Shown here: piece by piece, positions 1 through 6,758 of the stretch
Layout: each line of letters begins with the position of its first letter
Position numbering within the stretch: position 1 is the first letter of the stretch
DNA from: CAZAFM01 sp964484395
Lineage (GTDB): Bacteria; Campylobacterota; Campylobacteria; Campylobacterales; CAZAFM01
DNA length: 14,158 nucleotides
NCBI GenBank assembly: GCA_964484395.1
Contig: CAZAFM010000069.1
Location: 1-14,158, forward strand
Direction of reading: 5' to 3'
Position numbers and translations under genes: made by a program
Notes under the pieces: generated by a model
The model's database searches: none
What the model was told of the DNA's origin: nothing
The model's input: only the letters and a program-made list of their open reading frames with translations

Positions 1-281
1 CTTATATAGAAAACATAGTAAACTATCTAATGGGTATGAGAAGTATTAACTTTTAAATAAATAACTAAAAACAAAATATGGATAAATTTACTCAACTTTC
101 GCACATAAATTCCAATAAATTAACGAACTCAAATTAATTATTAAAGTCCATAAATAGCCACTTTTGAGTATAATATAGTCACCACAACACCATTATACAG
201 GGCTTATTTATGAGCAGTTGGAGTTGAAATTAACTTTGGAAATTATTTGTCTTGATTTTTCAGACCATTATAGTATTTCAG
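1..281. other. AT-rich stretch without a convincing gene
   Basis: No supported gene is visible. On the plus strand there is a TATAAT hexamer at 169-174, an AGGG at 199-202 and an ATG at 210, but that frame stops after five codons. The first 56 bases carry an open frame ending in TAA at 54-56, which could be the tail of a gene lying to the left; it is too short to identify. The hepT stop codon ends the neighbouring gene at 282. The stretch could be the scar of a lost gene or a plain intergenic region. Confidence 0.5.
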
Positions 282-728
282 CTAGCTTATATCAGTTCTC
301 TTTAGCATATTATGATAAATAGCTTTTATCTTCCTGTATGCTTCTATTGAGAGAGATATTGATTCTGCAATCTCATCTTTATTGTCTGGATACTCATGAG
401 TAAGCGTGTTTCTAAGCTTCCTAAAATCAATCCACTCATCACTCACTGGAAGCAATTCAAGCTTTTCAAGCCTATTTAACACATCTATAAGAGCCATACT
501 TTCTCTATACTCTTGTAGCTCTTTTAAAACAGCAGGAAAAAGCTTATCACCCATCCTATCTTGTATCTTTGCAAATCTATAAACAAAAGAATCAATCGCT
601 TTAATCTTCTCTATGTCTTCAAAATCAGAAGACTCAAGAGGTATCCATTCCTTAATCTCAGGAAGTATCGCATCAACTCTTCTAAAATGCATATCCAGTT
701 CTTGTTTGATTTCATTTATACTTATCAA
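282..728 (-). CDS. hepT: HEPN-domain ribonuclease toxin, HepT family
   Basis: This 148-residue, mostly helical protein fits the HEPN family paired with minimal nucleotidyltransferases. The decisive motif is R106-x4-H111-x-Y113 (RNTLTHEY), the RX4HXY signature in which Arg and His form the RNase site. In the Shewanella oneidensis HepT/MntA pair, the partner adds AMP residues to the Tyr of this motif and silences the toxin; by analogy Tyr113 would be the target here. A FAKIQDRMG segment at residues 52-60 is typical of this subfamily, often named nucleotidyltransferase substrate-binding protein. The start I accept is TTG at 728, which overlaps the mntA stop as TTGA and has a GAGGG about ten bases upstream. 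The first internal Met is residue 13, so a shorter form is possible. Motif and pairing are seen; toxicity is inferred. Confidence 0.88.
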   Translation of the reverse strand: MISINEIKQELDMHFRRVDAILPEIKEWIPLESSDFEDIEKIKAIDSFVYRFAKIQDRMGDKLFPAVLKELQEYRESMALIDVLNRLEKLELLPVSDEWIDFRKLRNTLTHEYPDNKDEIAESISLSIEAYRKIKAIYHNMLKRTDIS

Positions 729-1021
729 AGCTTCACACCCTCTTTTTTTGCTATTTTAAAAATGCTCTTCTCTTTTTGGTGGTTATTTATGATTAAATCT
801 ACCTTTTGCTCACCAAATCTTTTCTCAAACTCCCTTAAAAAAGCAATCTTAGATGACAGTAGATTATCCTTCATGCTAGTCTCAAGGTATATATCTATAT
901 CTCCACCCTTTCTGCTCATATCAGCCCTAGAGCCAAAAATCCACACCTGCTTAGAGTTAAAAATCTCAAAAGACAGTCTCTTTATGAACTCAATCATCTC
1001 TTGCTTTAACCTAACTCTCAT
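725..1021 (-). CDS. mntA: MNT-domain nucleotidyltransferase antitoxin, MntA family
   Basis: This is a 98-residue minimal nucleotidyltransferase. It carries the polymerase-beta-like GS motif at Gly30-Ser31, followed after nine residues by D41-x-D43 (GGDIDIY), and a third carboxylate at Asp75 (KVDLII). These are the metal- and nucleotide-binding residues of the MNT fold, so the enzyme looks catalytically intact. In characterised pairs MntA transfers AMP from ATP to the HEPN toxin. The ATG at 1021 has AAGG about seven bases upstream. The gene lies first in the pair and shares four bases (TTGA) with hepT, the usual antitoxin-then-toxin arrangement for this type. It begins 48 bases after aguA on the same strand, so it may be read from the aguA transcript or from its own weak promoter in that gap. 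Confidence 0.9.
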   Translation of the reverse strand: MRVRLKQEMIEFIKRLSFEIFNSKQVWIFGSRADMSRKGGDIDIYLETSMKDNLLSSKIAFLREFEKRFGEQKVDLIINNHQKEKSIFKIAKKEGVKL

Positions 1022-1069
1022 GATAAGACCTTAAAATTTTTAAATATCATAACATAATGATGAAACAAA

Positions 1070-2068
1070 TCAATAAATCTGCATACTTGAGCAATGCACG
1101 CTTCCATGTTGCTTTATAAGCGTGCATGAAGGGATAGATATGATATCCCTATCTCTAAGAACTCCGCTTAAAACTTCAAGTGCGACCTCATCACTTCCAC
1201 ATCCATAGACTGGGACTAAGACAGCTTCATTTATTATAAGGAAGTTTGCATAGGTAGCTGGGAGTCGCTCACCATCATGATACATAGGCTTTGGCATTGG
1301 CAGGGCATAGAGCTTAAAAGGTTCACCATCTTTATCTCTTAGTGACTGTAGCTCCTCTTCCATCTTTGCTAGCTCCTCATAGTGCTCATCATCTCCATCT
1401 TCACACTTTACATAAACTATACTCTTCTCTCCAACAAACCTAGCTAGTGTATCTATGTGAGAGTCCGTATCATCACCCGCTAGATATCCATGACTTAAAG
1501 TGTGGATTTTTTTTACACCTAGCTTTGTTTTTAGTATCTTTTCTATCCCTTTAAGACTTAGATGTGGGTTTCTATTGGGCTCTAGTAGGCATCTGCTAGT
1601 TGTTAGAAGCTCTCCGCTTCCATTACTATCTATACTCCCACCTTCAAGTACAATTCCACCTACTTCAAGGTATTCAAACACGCCAAGATTTAGGAGGTTT
1701 TTGTTTACCTGATTATCAAGATTCGCAGCAAACTTCAGTCCCCATCCATTAAAAACAAAGTTTATAGGAATAATCTTTTTATCTTCATACACACTGACTA
1801 CTCCATAGTCTCTTATCCAAGTATCATTTGTAGCAACCTCTAGGACTTCTAGGTTTTTTACCTCACCAAGCCTACTGAGAACATCATCTTTTTTCTCACA
1901 AAGCACATAGACTTTTTGATAGTCTGATATCGCTTTTATCATCTCATCAAACTCATCCCTAGCCTCTTCTAAATACTCTACCCAGTCACTCTTTTCATGT
2001 GGATATGAAATAAGAGTTGCTCTTTGTCTCTCCCACTCTGCAGGTAGTCTTCTTGTATATTCTGCCAT
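1070..2068 (-). CDS. aguA: Agmatine deiminase (agmatine to N-carbamoylputrescine)
   Basis: This cytoplasmic enzyme of the peptidylarginine-deiminase-like fold hydrolyses agmatine to N-carbamoylputrescine and ammonia, a step in putrescine synthesis. At 332 residues it is of normal or slightly short family length. Visible signatures are W84-x-R86-D87 (NDTWIRDYG), NGWG at 107-110, LEGGS at 141-145, the catalytic His204 in a TDSHID motif, and the nucleophile Cys326 in GSVHCSSMQ at the extreme C-terminus. All core guanidine-binding and catalytic positions therefore appear present. The ATG at 2068 has a perfect AGGAG (2074-2078 on the complement) with five-base spacing. No carbamoylputrescine amidase or arginine decarboxylase gene is in the window, so the pathway partners must lie elsewhere. 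A related arginine-modifying deiminase is possible, but the motif set favours AguA. Confidence 0.9.
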   Translation of the reverse strand: MAEYTRRLPAEWERQRATLISYPHEKSDWVEYLEEARDEFDEMIKAISDYQKVYVLCEKKDDVLSRLGEVKNLEVLEVATNDTWIRDYGVVSVYEDKKIIPINFVFNGWGLKFAANLDNQVNKNLLNLGVFEYLEVGGIVLEGGSIDSNGSGELLTTSRCLLEPNRNPHLSLKGIEKILKTKLGVKKIHTLSHGYLAGDDTDSHIDTLARFVGEKSIVYVKCEDGDDEHYEELAKMEEELQSLRDKDGEPFKLYALPMPKPMYHDGERLPATYANFLIINEAVLVPVYGCGSDEVALEVLSGVLRDRDIISIPSCTLIKQHGSVHCSSMQIY

Positions 2069-2073
2069 ATTAG

Positions 2074-2078
2074 CTCCT
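2074..2078 (-). promoter_or_regulatory. Ribosome binding site of aguA
   Basis: An AGGAG sequence on the minus strand lies five bases before the aguA ATG. It fixes the start at 2068 and is one of the best Shine-Dalgarno sequences in the window. Confidence 0.75.
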
Positions 2079-2252
2079 AAGCCTTAGACTTCATAAAAGA
2101 TTGCTCAATCCTCGACATCATCACTCTCAAAAAGCCTTCTAACTTTGCTCTAAGTTTTGTTTGTTGTCAATATCTTTCATCTTCATACCTAGCTATAGTA
2201 TTTATGATATTCTAAAGTTTGCTTATTGTATCTTCTCTAAAAGCAAATCTGG

Positions 2253-2280
2253 TTGAATTGTTGTGATGGAATGCTAGATT
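2253..2280 (+). promoter_or_regulatory. Possible sigma-70 promoter for the membrane-protein gene
   Basis: TTGAAT at 2253-2258 and TAGATT at 2275-2280 each match four of six consensus bases and are separated by 16 bases. They lie just upstream of the AGGAAA ribosome site (2295-2300) of the gene starting at 2308. The match is weak, and Campylobacterota promoters often lack a clear -35 box, so this is only a candidate. Confidence 0.25.
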
Positions 2281-2307
2281 ATTACACTCTATCTAGGAAA
2301 GCTAAAA

Positions 2308-2901
2308 ATGACCTCTACACGAATACCTCTTTGGATAAAGGTAGCTTACACTATTTTGGTGTGCATTATTGTTCCTATCTATTGGCATGACCTAGGATGG
2401 GAAAACTTTCTTTGGTTTTCAGATATTGCCCTAATCACTCTGGTGGTTGCTTTATGGGTGGAGAGTAGGCTACTAGCTAGCATTCAGGCAGTTAGCGTTT
2501 TGTTTTTAGAGCTTGCTTGGACTTTTGACTTTGTCACTGGTGGGTACATTATCGGTATTGCTGCTTATATGTTTACAGATGAATTTCCAATCTATATCCG
2601 CATTATTTCCGCAGCATTTCATCTGGTTTTGCCCCCTTTGCTGATTTATTCTTTGATGCGTTTAGGATATGACCCTAGAGCCCTACGCTTGCAAGTTCTA
2701 GTAGCCCTAGTGGTATTAATCCTTACTTATTGGCTAAGTGAGCCTTCTGAAAACATCAATTGGGTTTATGGATTAAACCAACCGCAGGAAACACTGCCCC
2801 CTATGGCTTATCTAGGACTGCTCTATATAGGTTTTGTACTAGTGATTTACCTACCTTCTCACTGGCTTTTTCGCCGTCTGTTTACCAAGCAAGATACCTA
2901 A
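2308..2901 (+). CDS. Integral membrane protein of unknown function
   Basis: This 197-residue protein is strongly hydrophobic and has about six likely membrane segments, near residues 10-25, 33-50, 55-75, 93-117, 128-143 and 165-185, with a positively charged C-terminal end. Conserved-looking landmarks are NFLWFSD near residue 33, LRLGYD-like MRLGYD near 122, and ENINWVYG near 148. It resembles, from memory, a family annotated only as membrane-associated protein in scattered bacteria; no function is known to me. The ATG at 2308 has AGGAAA seven bases upstream. It stands alone, divergent from aguA and convergent with uvrC. Codon use is unlike its neighbours: six of eight Arg codons are CGN and only three of 21 Ile codons are ATA, whereas nadB uses CGN for three of 26 Arg. 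This suggests later acquisition. Confidence 0.8.
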   Translation: MTSTRIPLWIKVAYTILVCIIVPIYWHDLGWENFLWFSDIALITLVVALWVESRLLASIQAVSVLFLELAWTFDFVTGGYIIGIAAYMFTDEFPIYIRIISAAFHLVLPPLLIYSLMRLGYDPRALRLQVLVALVVLILTYWLSEPSENINWVYGLNQPQETLPPMAYLGLLYIGFVLVIYLPSHWLFRRLFTKQDT

Positions 2902-2980
2902 TCTATTTTGAGATTGTCTTTGCTGGAGTATCTATGTTACTTATATTTTTATCAAAAAACCTCTATATTTACTCATCTTC

Positions 2981-3002
2981 ATAGAGTCTAATCTCTATTT
3001 TT
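2981..3002 (+). terminator. Weak intrinsic-terminator-like hairpin
   Basis: ATAGAG (2981-2986) and CTCTAT (2993-2998) can pair around a six-base loop and are followed by a short T run to 3002. This would end plus-strand transcripts from the membrane-protein gene. It overlaps the uvrC stop codon on the other strand. The stem is short and AT-rich, so its strength is doubtful. Confidence 0.3.
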
Positions 3003-4784
3003 CACAAAATCCAAAATCTTAATCGCAACACTCCTGCTTACTACACCCTCAAGCTCTTCAAGACTTGCTTCAAATATCTTCTCAAAGCTTCCAAAATAAT
3101 CAAGCAACCTTTTCACACTTGCCTGTCCTACTCCATGCACTTTTAGTATCTCTATATCTCTATCCTCTTTTAGCTTCTGCTTTCTATGAAAGGTCACTGC
3201 AAACCTATGTGCTTCATCTCTTAGTTTTTGCAAAAACTGAAGCCTTTTATCTCTTACATCAAGCCTTAGTACTTCATCTTTAAAGTATATTATATCTTTT
3301 GCAGCCCCTTTGGCTCTATGTGCTTTAGCATCTATTTTCTCTTTGGCTATTGCCACTACATCTACATTTGCACCACTTGAATTTATAATATCTTTTGCAA
3401 GGTTTAGCTGTGCTTTTCCTCCATCTATAAGCCATAGTGAAGGTGGTGGGTTGGTTTCAAAGCTAAGGGCTCGCCTAGTTAACATCTCTTGCATCATAGC
3501 GTATTCGTTTTTCTCTTCAAGGTTATAGTGTCTATACTCACTTTTACAAAACTCATCTTCATACACTACCATTGCCCCTACCCTATGCTTCCCAAAAAGC
3601 ATAGATGTATCATAAACTTCTATTCTATCTGGATAGTTTTCTAACTCTAGTAGCTCTTGAAGTTTACTACCTATATCCTCATCTGTTTTTATATTTTTCT
3701 GCAGTTCTTGTGCATTTTTTTTAGCAACTTCAAGAAGTCTTTTTTTGTCACCTATTTTTGGGATGAGTATTTTTACTTTTTTTTGCATAGTTGAAGAGAT
3801 AAGCTCCTCTATCTCACTCTGATCTTCTATCTGCATAGGGACTAGTATGGAGCTTGGGGGGAGTGGGCTCTTTATAGCATAGGCTGAGAGTAGTGCTCTC
3901 TTGTATGCCTCTTTAAGTTCAAATGCGTCATTTTGAGGGATGGATGAGTTTGTACTTGATACCACTTTTCCATCTCTAATAAAGAGCTTAACTAGAACTG
4001 CTCTTTTTTCACCCTCTTGTATATAGAAGATGTCTAGATTCTCACCTCCTGCTAAATCAAGGCTAACATCTTTTAGGCTTTTTATCTTCTCTATTCTATC
4101 TCTTAGCCTACCAGCCTCTTCAAAGCGTAGAGCCTCAGAGTACTCTAGCATTCGTTTTTCTAGTGCTTTTATTAGAAGGTTTTTGTTCTTAATATGCTCT
4201 TTGGCTACTTTTACTATCTTTTTGTACTCATCTTCACTTATTAGCCCCTCACATGGTGCTAAGCACTTTTTTATCTGATAGAAGAGACAGGCTTTTTTGC
4301 CTCTTAGACAAGAGCTATTTTGCACTAGCTTGAAGCTTTCATATATGGAGTCAAGTATATCTCTAGCCCCTTGAGTATATGGGCCAAAATACTCCACTCC
4401 TATGCCCTTTTTTATCCTCCTAGTTATCTCAAACCTTGGGTACTTAAGAGAGTTATCAACATATATGTATGGATAGGTCTTATCATCTCTTAGAAGGATG
4501 TTGTATTTTGGTTTTAGCTGTTTAATAAGAGAGTTTTCTAGTATGAGTGCATCAAATTCATTTTCTACAACTATATATTCTAAGCTCTCTACCTCACTTA
4601 TCATTTTGTGGATTCTAGGGCTTAGGTTTTTAGCTGGAGTTAGCTCTGGGGTTAGCTTGAAGTAGCTTTTTACTCTGTTTTTAAGAACTTTGGCTTTTCC
4701 TACATATAGAAGCTTACTCTCTTTGTTAAAAAACTGATATACACCACTTTTTGCAGGAAGTGACTTTAGTCTTTGTGTGAGCAT
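2988..4784 (-). CDS. uvrC: Excinuclease ABC subunit C
   Basis: UvrC makes both incisions around a lesion in nucleotide excision repair after UvrA and UvrB load. The 598-residue protein has all domains. The GIY-YIG nuclease is at 11-95, with GVY14-16, Y27-V-G and catalytic-type Arg37. Four cysteines (159, 166, 174, 178) match the cluster reported to hold an iron-sulfur centre in UvrC. The UvrB-interacting UVR motif is near 203-237. The RNase H-like nuclease has Asp392 (YDTS), Asp454 (LIDGGKAQL) and His526 (EAHRFAVTFHR). Tandem helix-hairpin-helix follows from about 548. The usual DISH segment reads DTSM, keeping Asp but not the His. The ATG at 4784 lies inside the end of the dciA-like gene (19-base overlap), implying translational coupling. 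It is full length and looks functional. Confidence 0.97.
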   Translation of the reverse strand: MLTQRLKSLPAKSGVYQFFNKESKLLYVGKAKVLKNRVKSYFKLTPELTPAKNLSPRIHKMISEVESLEYIVVENEFDALILENSLIKQLKPKYNILLRDDKTYPYIYVDNSLKYPRFEITRRIKKGIGVEYFGPYTQGARDILDSIYESFKLVQNSSCLRGKKACLFYQIKKCLAPCEGLISEDEYKKIVKVAKEHIKNKNLLIKALEKRMLEYSEALRFEEAGRLRDRIEKIKSLKDVSLDLAGGENLDIFYIQEGEKRAVLVKLFIRDGKVVSSTNSSIPQNDAFELKEAYKRALLSAYAIKSPLPPSSILVPMQIEDQSEIEELISSTMQKKVKILIPKIGDKKRLLEVAKKNAQELQKNIKTDEDIGSKLQELLELENYPDRIEVYDTSMLFGKHRVGAMVVYEDEFCKSEYRHYNLEEKNEYAMMQEMLTRRALSFETNPPPSLWLIDGGKAQLNLAKDIINSSGANVDVVAIAKEKIDAKAHRAKGAAKDIIYFKDEVLRLDVRDKRLQFLQKLRDEAHRFAVTFHRKQKLKEDRDIEILKVHGVGQASVKRLLDYFGSFEKIFEASLEELEGVVSRSVAIKILDFVKNRD

Positions 4785-5200
4785 ATAATATCTCTTAACT
4801 CCTCTACTTTTTTGTGTAACTCGCTATCTTTGATGTGGTTTATAAACTCCCCATTTGAGTGCTCTGTGTAGGTTTGTGTCTCATCTATTTGTTTAGGTTC
4901 AGGCAGACGGTTACTAACAAAACACTTAACATCTTTTATGACCAACCCTTCTAGCCCATCAAAATTGAACTTTTTTAATACATCCTTTATCAAGCTAAGA
5001 TTATAATTAAACTCCATAACCATTCCAGGATGGTTGAGCGCAAAAAACAGTGTCTGGTTTTTGACATAGCTAAAAAGAACTGCTTCCCTTAGTCTAGGAG
5101 GCAGAAGTAGCCTTATTCTAAGAAGCGCTCTGTAGAGCTTAAAACTTTTTTTAAAGGAGCCATCTTGGCTATCAAAAGAGATTTCGTTTACTTTTTTCAT
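4766..5200 (-). CDS. DUF721 / DciA-like protein, putative replicative helicase loader
   Basis: This 144-residue protein resembles the DUF721 family. Its central segment, from about residue 30 to 100, has the pattern LPPRLREAVLFSYVKNQTLFF, then a stretch ending in an asparagine-rich ELNYN-like motif (MEFNYN), then a K/V-rich beta strand (VIKDVKCF). DciA proteins load the DnaB helicase in bacteria that lack DnaC, and short Campylobacterota members of this type begin MKKVNEI as here. The C-terminal 40 residues are charged and probably flexible. It starts at ATG 5200 and overlaps uvrC by 19 bases, forming a two-gene unit. No Shine-Dalgarno is visible; instead a TGCTATAAT box sits six bases before the ATG. 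The family call is from memory of similar proteins, so the helicase-loading role is inferred. Confidence 0.6.
   Translation of the reverse strand: MKKVNEISFDSQDGSFKKSFKLYRALLRIRLLLPPRLREAVLFSYVKNQTLFFALNHPGMVMEFNYNLSLIKDVLKKFNFDGLEGLVIKDVKCFVSNRLPEPKQIDETQTYTEHSNGEFINHIKDSELHKKVEELRDIICSHKD
5153..5159 (+). promoter_or_regulatory. Strong ribosome binding site of the small lipoprotein gene
   Basis: AAAGGAG lies five bases before TTG 5165. It decides that the lipoprotein frame is translated from this TTG and not from a later codon; there is no ATG or GTG start in frame between this site and the lipobox. Confidence 0.7.
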
Positions 5201-5308
5201 ATTGCAATTATAGCAACTACACTTTTAATTCTTAGTGGTTGTGGACACAAAGGTGACCCAATCTACACTCCATCTAAAGATAAAAAAGAAAAACACTATG
5301 ATGTATGA
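5165..5308 (+). CDS. Small lipoprotein with LptM/YifL-like motif
   Basis: This 47-residue frame has a short basic N-terminus (AIKR), a hydrophobic stretch at residues 7-23 and a clear lipobox LSGC with Cys26 as the lipidation site. Directly after it comes GCGHKGDPIYTP, which mirrors the GCGxKGPLYxP signature of LptM (YifL), the small outer-membrane lipoprotein that helps mature the LptD/E LPS translocon in E. coli. The mature chain would be only 22 residues, rich in Lys and Asp. It starts at TTG with AAAGGAG at ideal spacing, overlaps the nadB start by 11 bases, and lies head-on over the first 36 bases of the dciA-like gene. The reading frame and signals are seen; the LptM assignment rests on a short motif and is inferred. 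Confidence 0.72.
   Translation: MAIKRDFVYFFHIAIIATTLLILSGCGHKGDPIYTPSKDKKEKHYDV
5207..5215 (-). promoter_or_regulatory. Extended -10 promoter element of dciA-like/uvrC unit
   Basis: The minus strand reads TGCTATAAT, a perfect extended -10 box. Its last base is six bases before the ATG at 5200, so transcription would begin at or next to the start codon and give a leaderless message. No -35 match is seen. It lies inside the plus-strand lipoprotein gene, so chance cannot be excluded. Confidence 0.4.
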
Positions 5309-6737
5309 TGTTATCATCGTAGGCTCTGGAGTAGCAGGACTTCAGTGTGCTCTAAACCTAGATAGGAAGCTAACCAAACTCATCATCTGCAAAGATGAAC
5401 CAACAGAGTGCAACACCTCCTATGCTCAAGGAGGTATAGCAGTCTCAATAGACAAAGATGATATCCAAAGTCACATAGAGGACACTCTAAGAGCAGGGGC
5501 TGGACTATGTTCAAAAGAAGCTGTAGAAGTGCTCTGCTATGAAAGTCGTATCTGCATAGATGACCTTATCAAAAGTGGATTTGTTTTTGACAAAGATAGT
5601 GTTGGTAGTCTACACTATACTAAAGAAGGAGCACATAGTAGACATAGAGTCTTACATGCTGGAGGGGATAGAACTGGGAGGGTATTAGAGGAGTTCTTGC
5701 TCTCACACTCCAATGCTCATATGCTACAAAACTCCTCAGTAAGTGATATATATATAGAAGATGGAATTTGCAAGGGTATAGAGATATGCAGAGATGGGGA
5801 GTTTGATACCATAAACTGCTCTTGCCTAGTTCTTGCCTTCGGTGGAGTTGGCTCTATATTTGGCTTTCATACAAACTCTAAAACAGTGAATGGACAACTA
5901 ACTGGGCTCTGCTCAAGACGAGGATTTACTCTTAAAAACATGGAGATGACACAGTTTCATCCTACTGTTTTTGTAGATAATAATTGGGTTAGAAAACTTC
6001 TCTTAAGCGAAGCTCTAAGGGGAGAGGGAGCAAAGATTGTTGATAGAAGTGGATATGCTTTTTTAAAAGAGTATGACATTCGCGAAGAGCTTGCTTCAAG
6101 AGATATTATCAGCAGAGCCATATATGAACACTCTTATAGATATAACACAAGTGCCTATCTAGACCTCTCTAGTTTTAGCAAAGAGTACTTCAAGGTTAGA
6201 TTTCCTTTTATCTATGAAAACCTAACAAAACTAGGTTACAACCCACCAAAAGACCCTGTACCTATTTCACCAGCATTTCACTATACTGTCGGTGGAATAG
6301 CTACAAATCTTTTTGGGCAGACACATACCTACTCTAATGTCTATGCAATAGGAGAGTGTGCATATAGTGGAGTTCATGGTGGAAATAGACTTGCTAGTAA
6401 CTCTCTACTTGAAGGACTTGTATTTGGCAAAAGGGCAGCTCTGCATATAAATGATAACTTCACAAAGCTAGAAGCATCAAGGCTTAGCTTCAGCAAAAAA
6501 GAGTGGAAAAAAGATGATGATGCTGAGGTAAAAAAACTCATAAGAGATACTATGTGGAACAAGTGCGGTATAGTTAGGACTAAAAATGGGCTAGATGATG
6601 CTAAAAAAACACTTGCAAACATAGATGTAGAAAGGATTGGATTTGATGTTGAGTGCAGACTAGAAGCTGCTAAAACAATCATAAAGCAAGCAATAGACAG
6701 AGGTGGCTCTATTGGGGCTCACTTTATTAAAAATTGA
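5298..6737 (+). CDS. nadB: L-aspartate oxidase
   Basis: NadB is a cytoplasmic flavoprotein that oxidises aspartate to iminoaspartate for quinolinate and NAD synthesis. With the start chosen here it has 479 residues, shorter than the 540 of E. coli. The FAD-binding GSGVAG lies at residues 9-14, SYAQGGIAV near 41-49, the substrate-region HRVLHAGGDRTG near 116-127, QFHPT, LRGEG, ELASRD, HYTVGG and the second FAD-contact block GECAYSGVHGGNRLASNS follow in order. The C-terminal helical domain is present. I place the start at ATG 5298 (ATGATG, so 5301 is equivalent), because family members begin directly before the FAD motif. An in-frame GTG at 5235 would add 21 residues encoded within the lipoprotein gene. 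Translation is probably coupled to that gene. nadA and nadC are not in the window. Confidence 0.95.
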   Translation: MMYDVIIVGSGVAGLQCALNLDRKLTKLIICKDEPTECNTSYAQGGIAVSIDKDDIQSHIEDTLRAGAGLCSKEAVEVLCYESRICIDDLIKSGFVFDKDSVGSLHYTKEGAHSRHRVLHAGGDRTGRVLEEFLLSHSNAHMLQNSSVSDIYIEDGICKGIEICRDGEFDTINCSCLVLAFGGVGSIFGFHTNSKTVNGQLTGLCSRRGFTLKNMEMTQFHPTVFVDNNWVRKLLLSEALRGEGAKIVDRSGYAFLKEYDIREELASRDIISRAIYEHSYRYNTSAYLDLSSFSKEYFKVRFPFIYENLTKLGYNPPKDPVPISPAFHYTVGGIATNLFGQTHTYSNVYAIGECAYSGVHGGNRLASNSLLEGLVFGKRAALHINDNFTKLEASRLSFSKKEWKKDDDAEVKKLIRDTMWNKCGIVRTKNGLDDAKKTLANIDVERIGFDVECRLEAAKTIIKQAIDRGGSIGAHFIKN

Positions 6738-6758
6738 ATTAAACAAAAGGTATAAATA

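Noticed and set aside
3..56. A 17-residue open tail ending in TAA at the left edge, possibly the C-terminus of a transposase or other gene
   Set aside because: Too short to identify, and no inverted repeat or second transposase fragment is visible nearby.
169..212. TATAAT, AGGG and ATG in promoter-like order
   Set aside because: The frame closes after five codons and no plus-strand gene follows for two kilobases; probably chance in AT-rich DNA or a gene remnant.
179..322. A plus-strand open frame of about 47 codons overlapping the hepT 3' end
   Set aside because: It has no ATG or GTG, only an internal TTG, no fitting ribosome site and no recognisable motif.
561..1034. A 157-codon plus-strand frame opposite hepT/mntA
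   Set aside because: It is a mirror of two real minus-strand genes with intact motifs, and its product is low-complexity Phe/Ser/Ile-rich.
2760..2984. A 74-codon frame overlapping the end of the membrane-protein gene in another frame
   Set aside because: The main frame has a good ribosome site and continuous membrane helices; this one has no recognisable content.
5235..5297. An N-terminal extension of nadB from GTG 5235 adding 21 residues
   Set aside because: The added segment is polar, unlike any NadB N-terminus, lacks a ribosome site and lies over the lipoprotein frame; the FAD motif begins right after ATG 5298.
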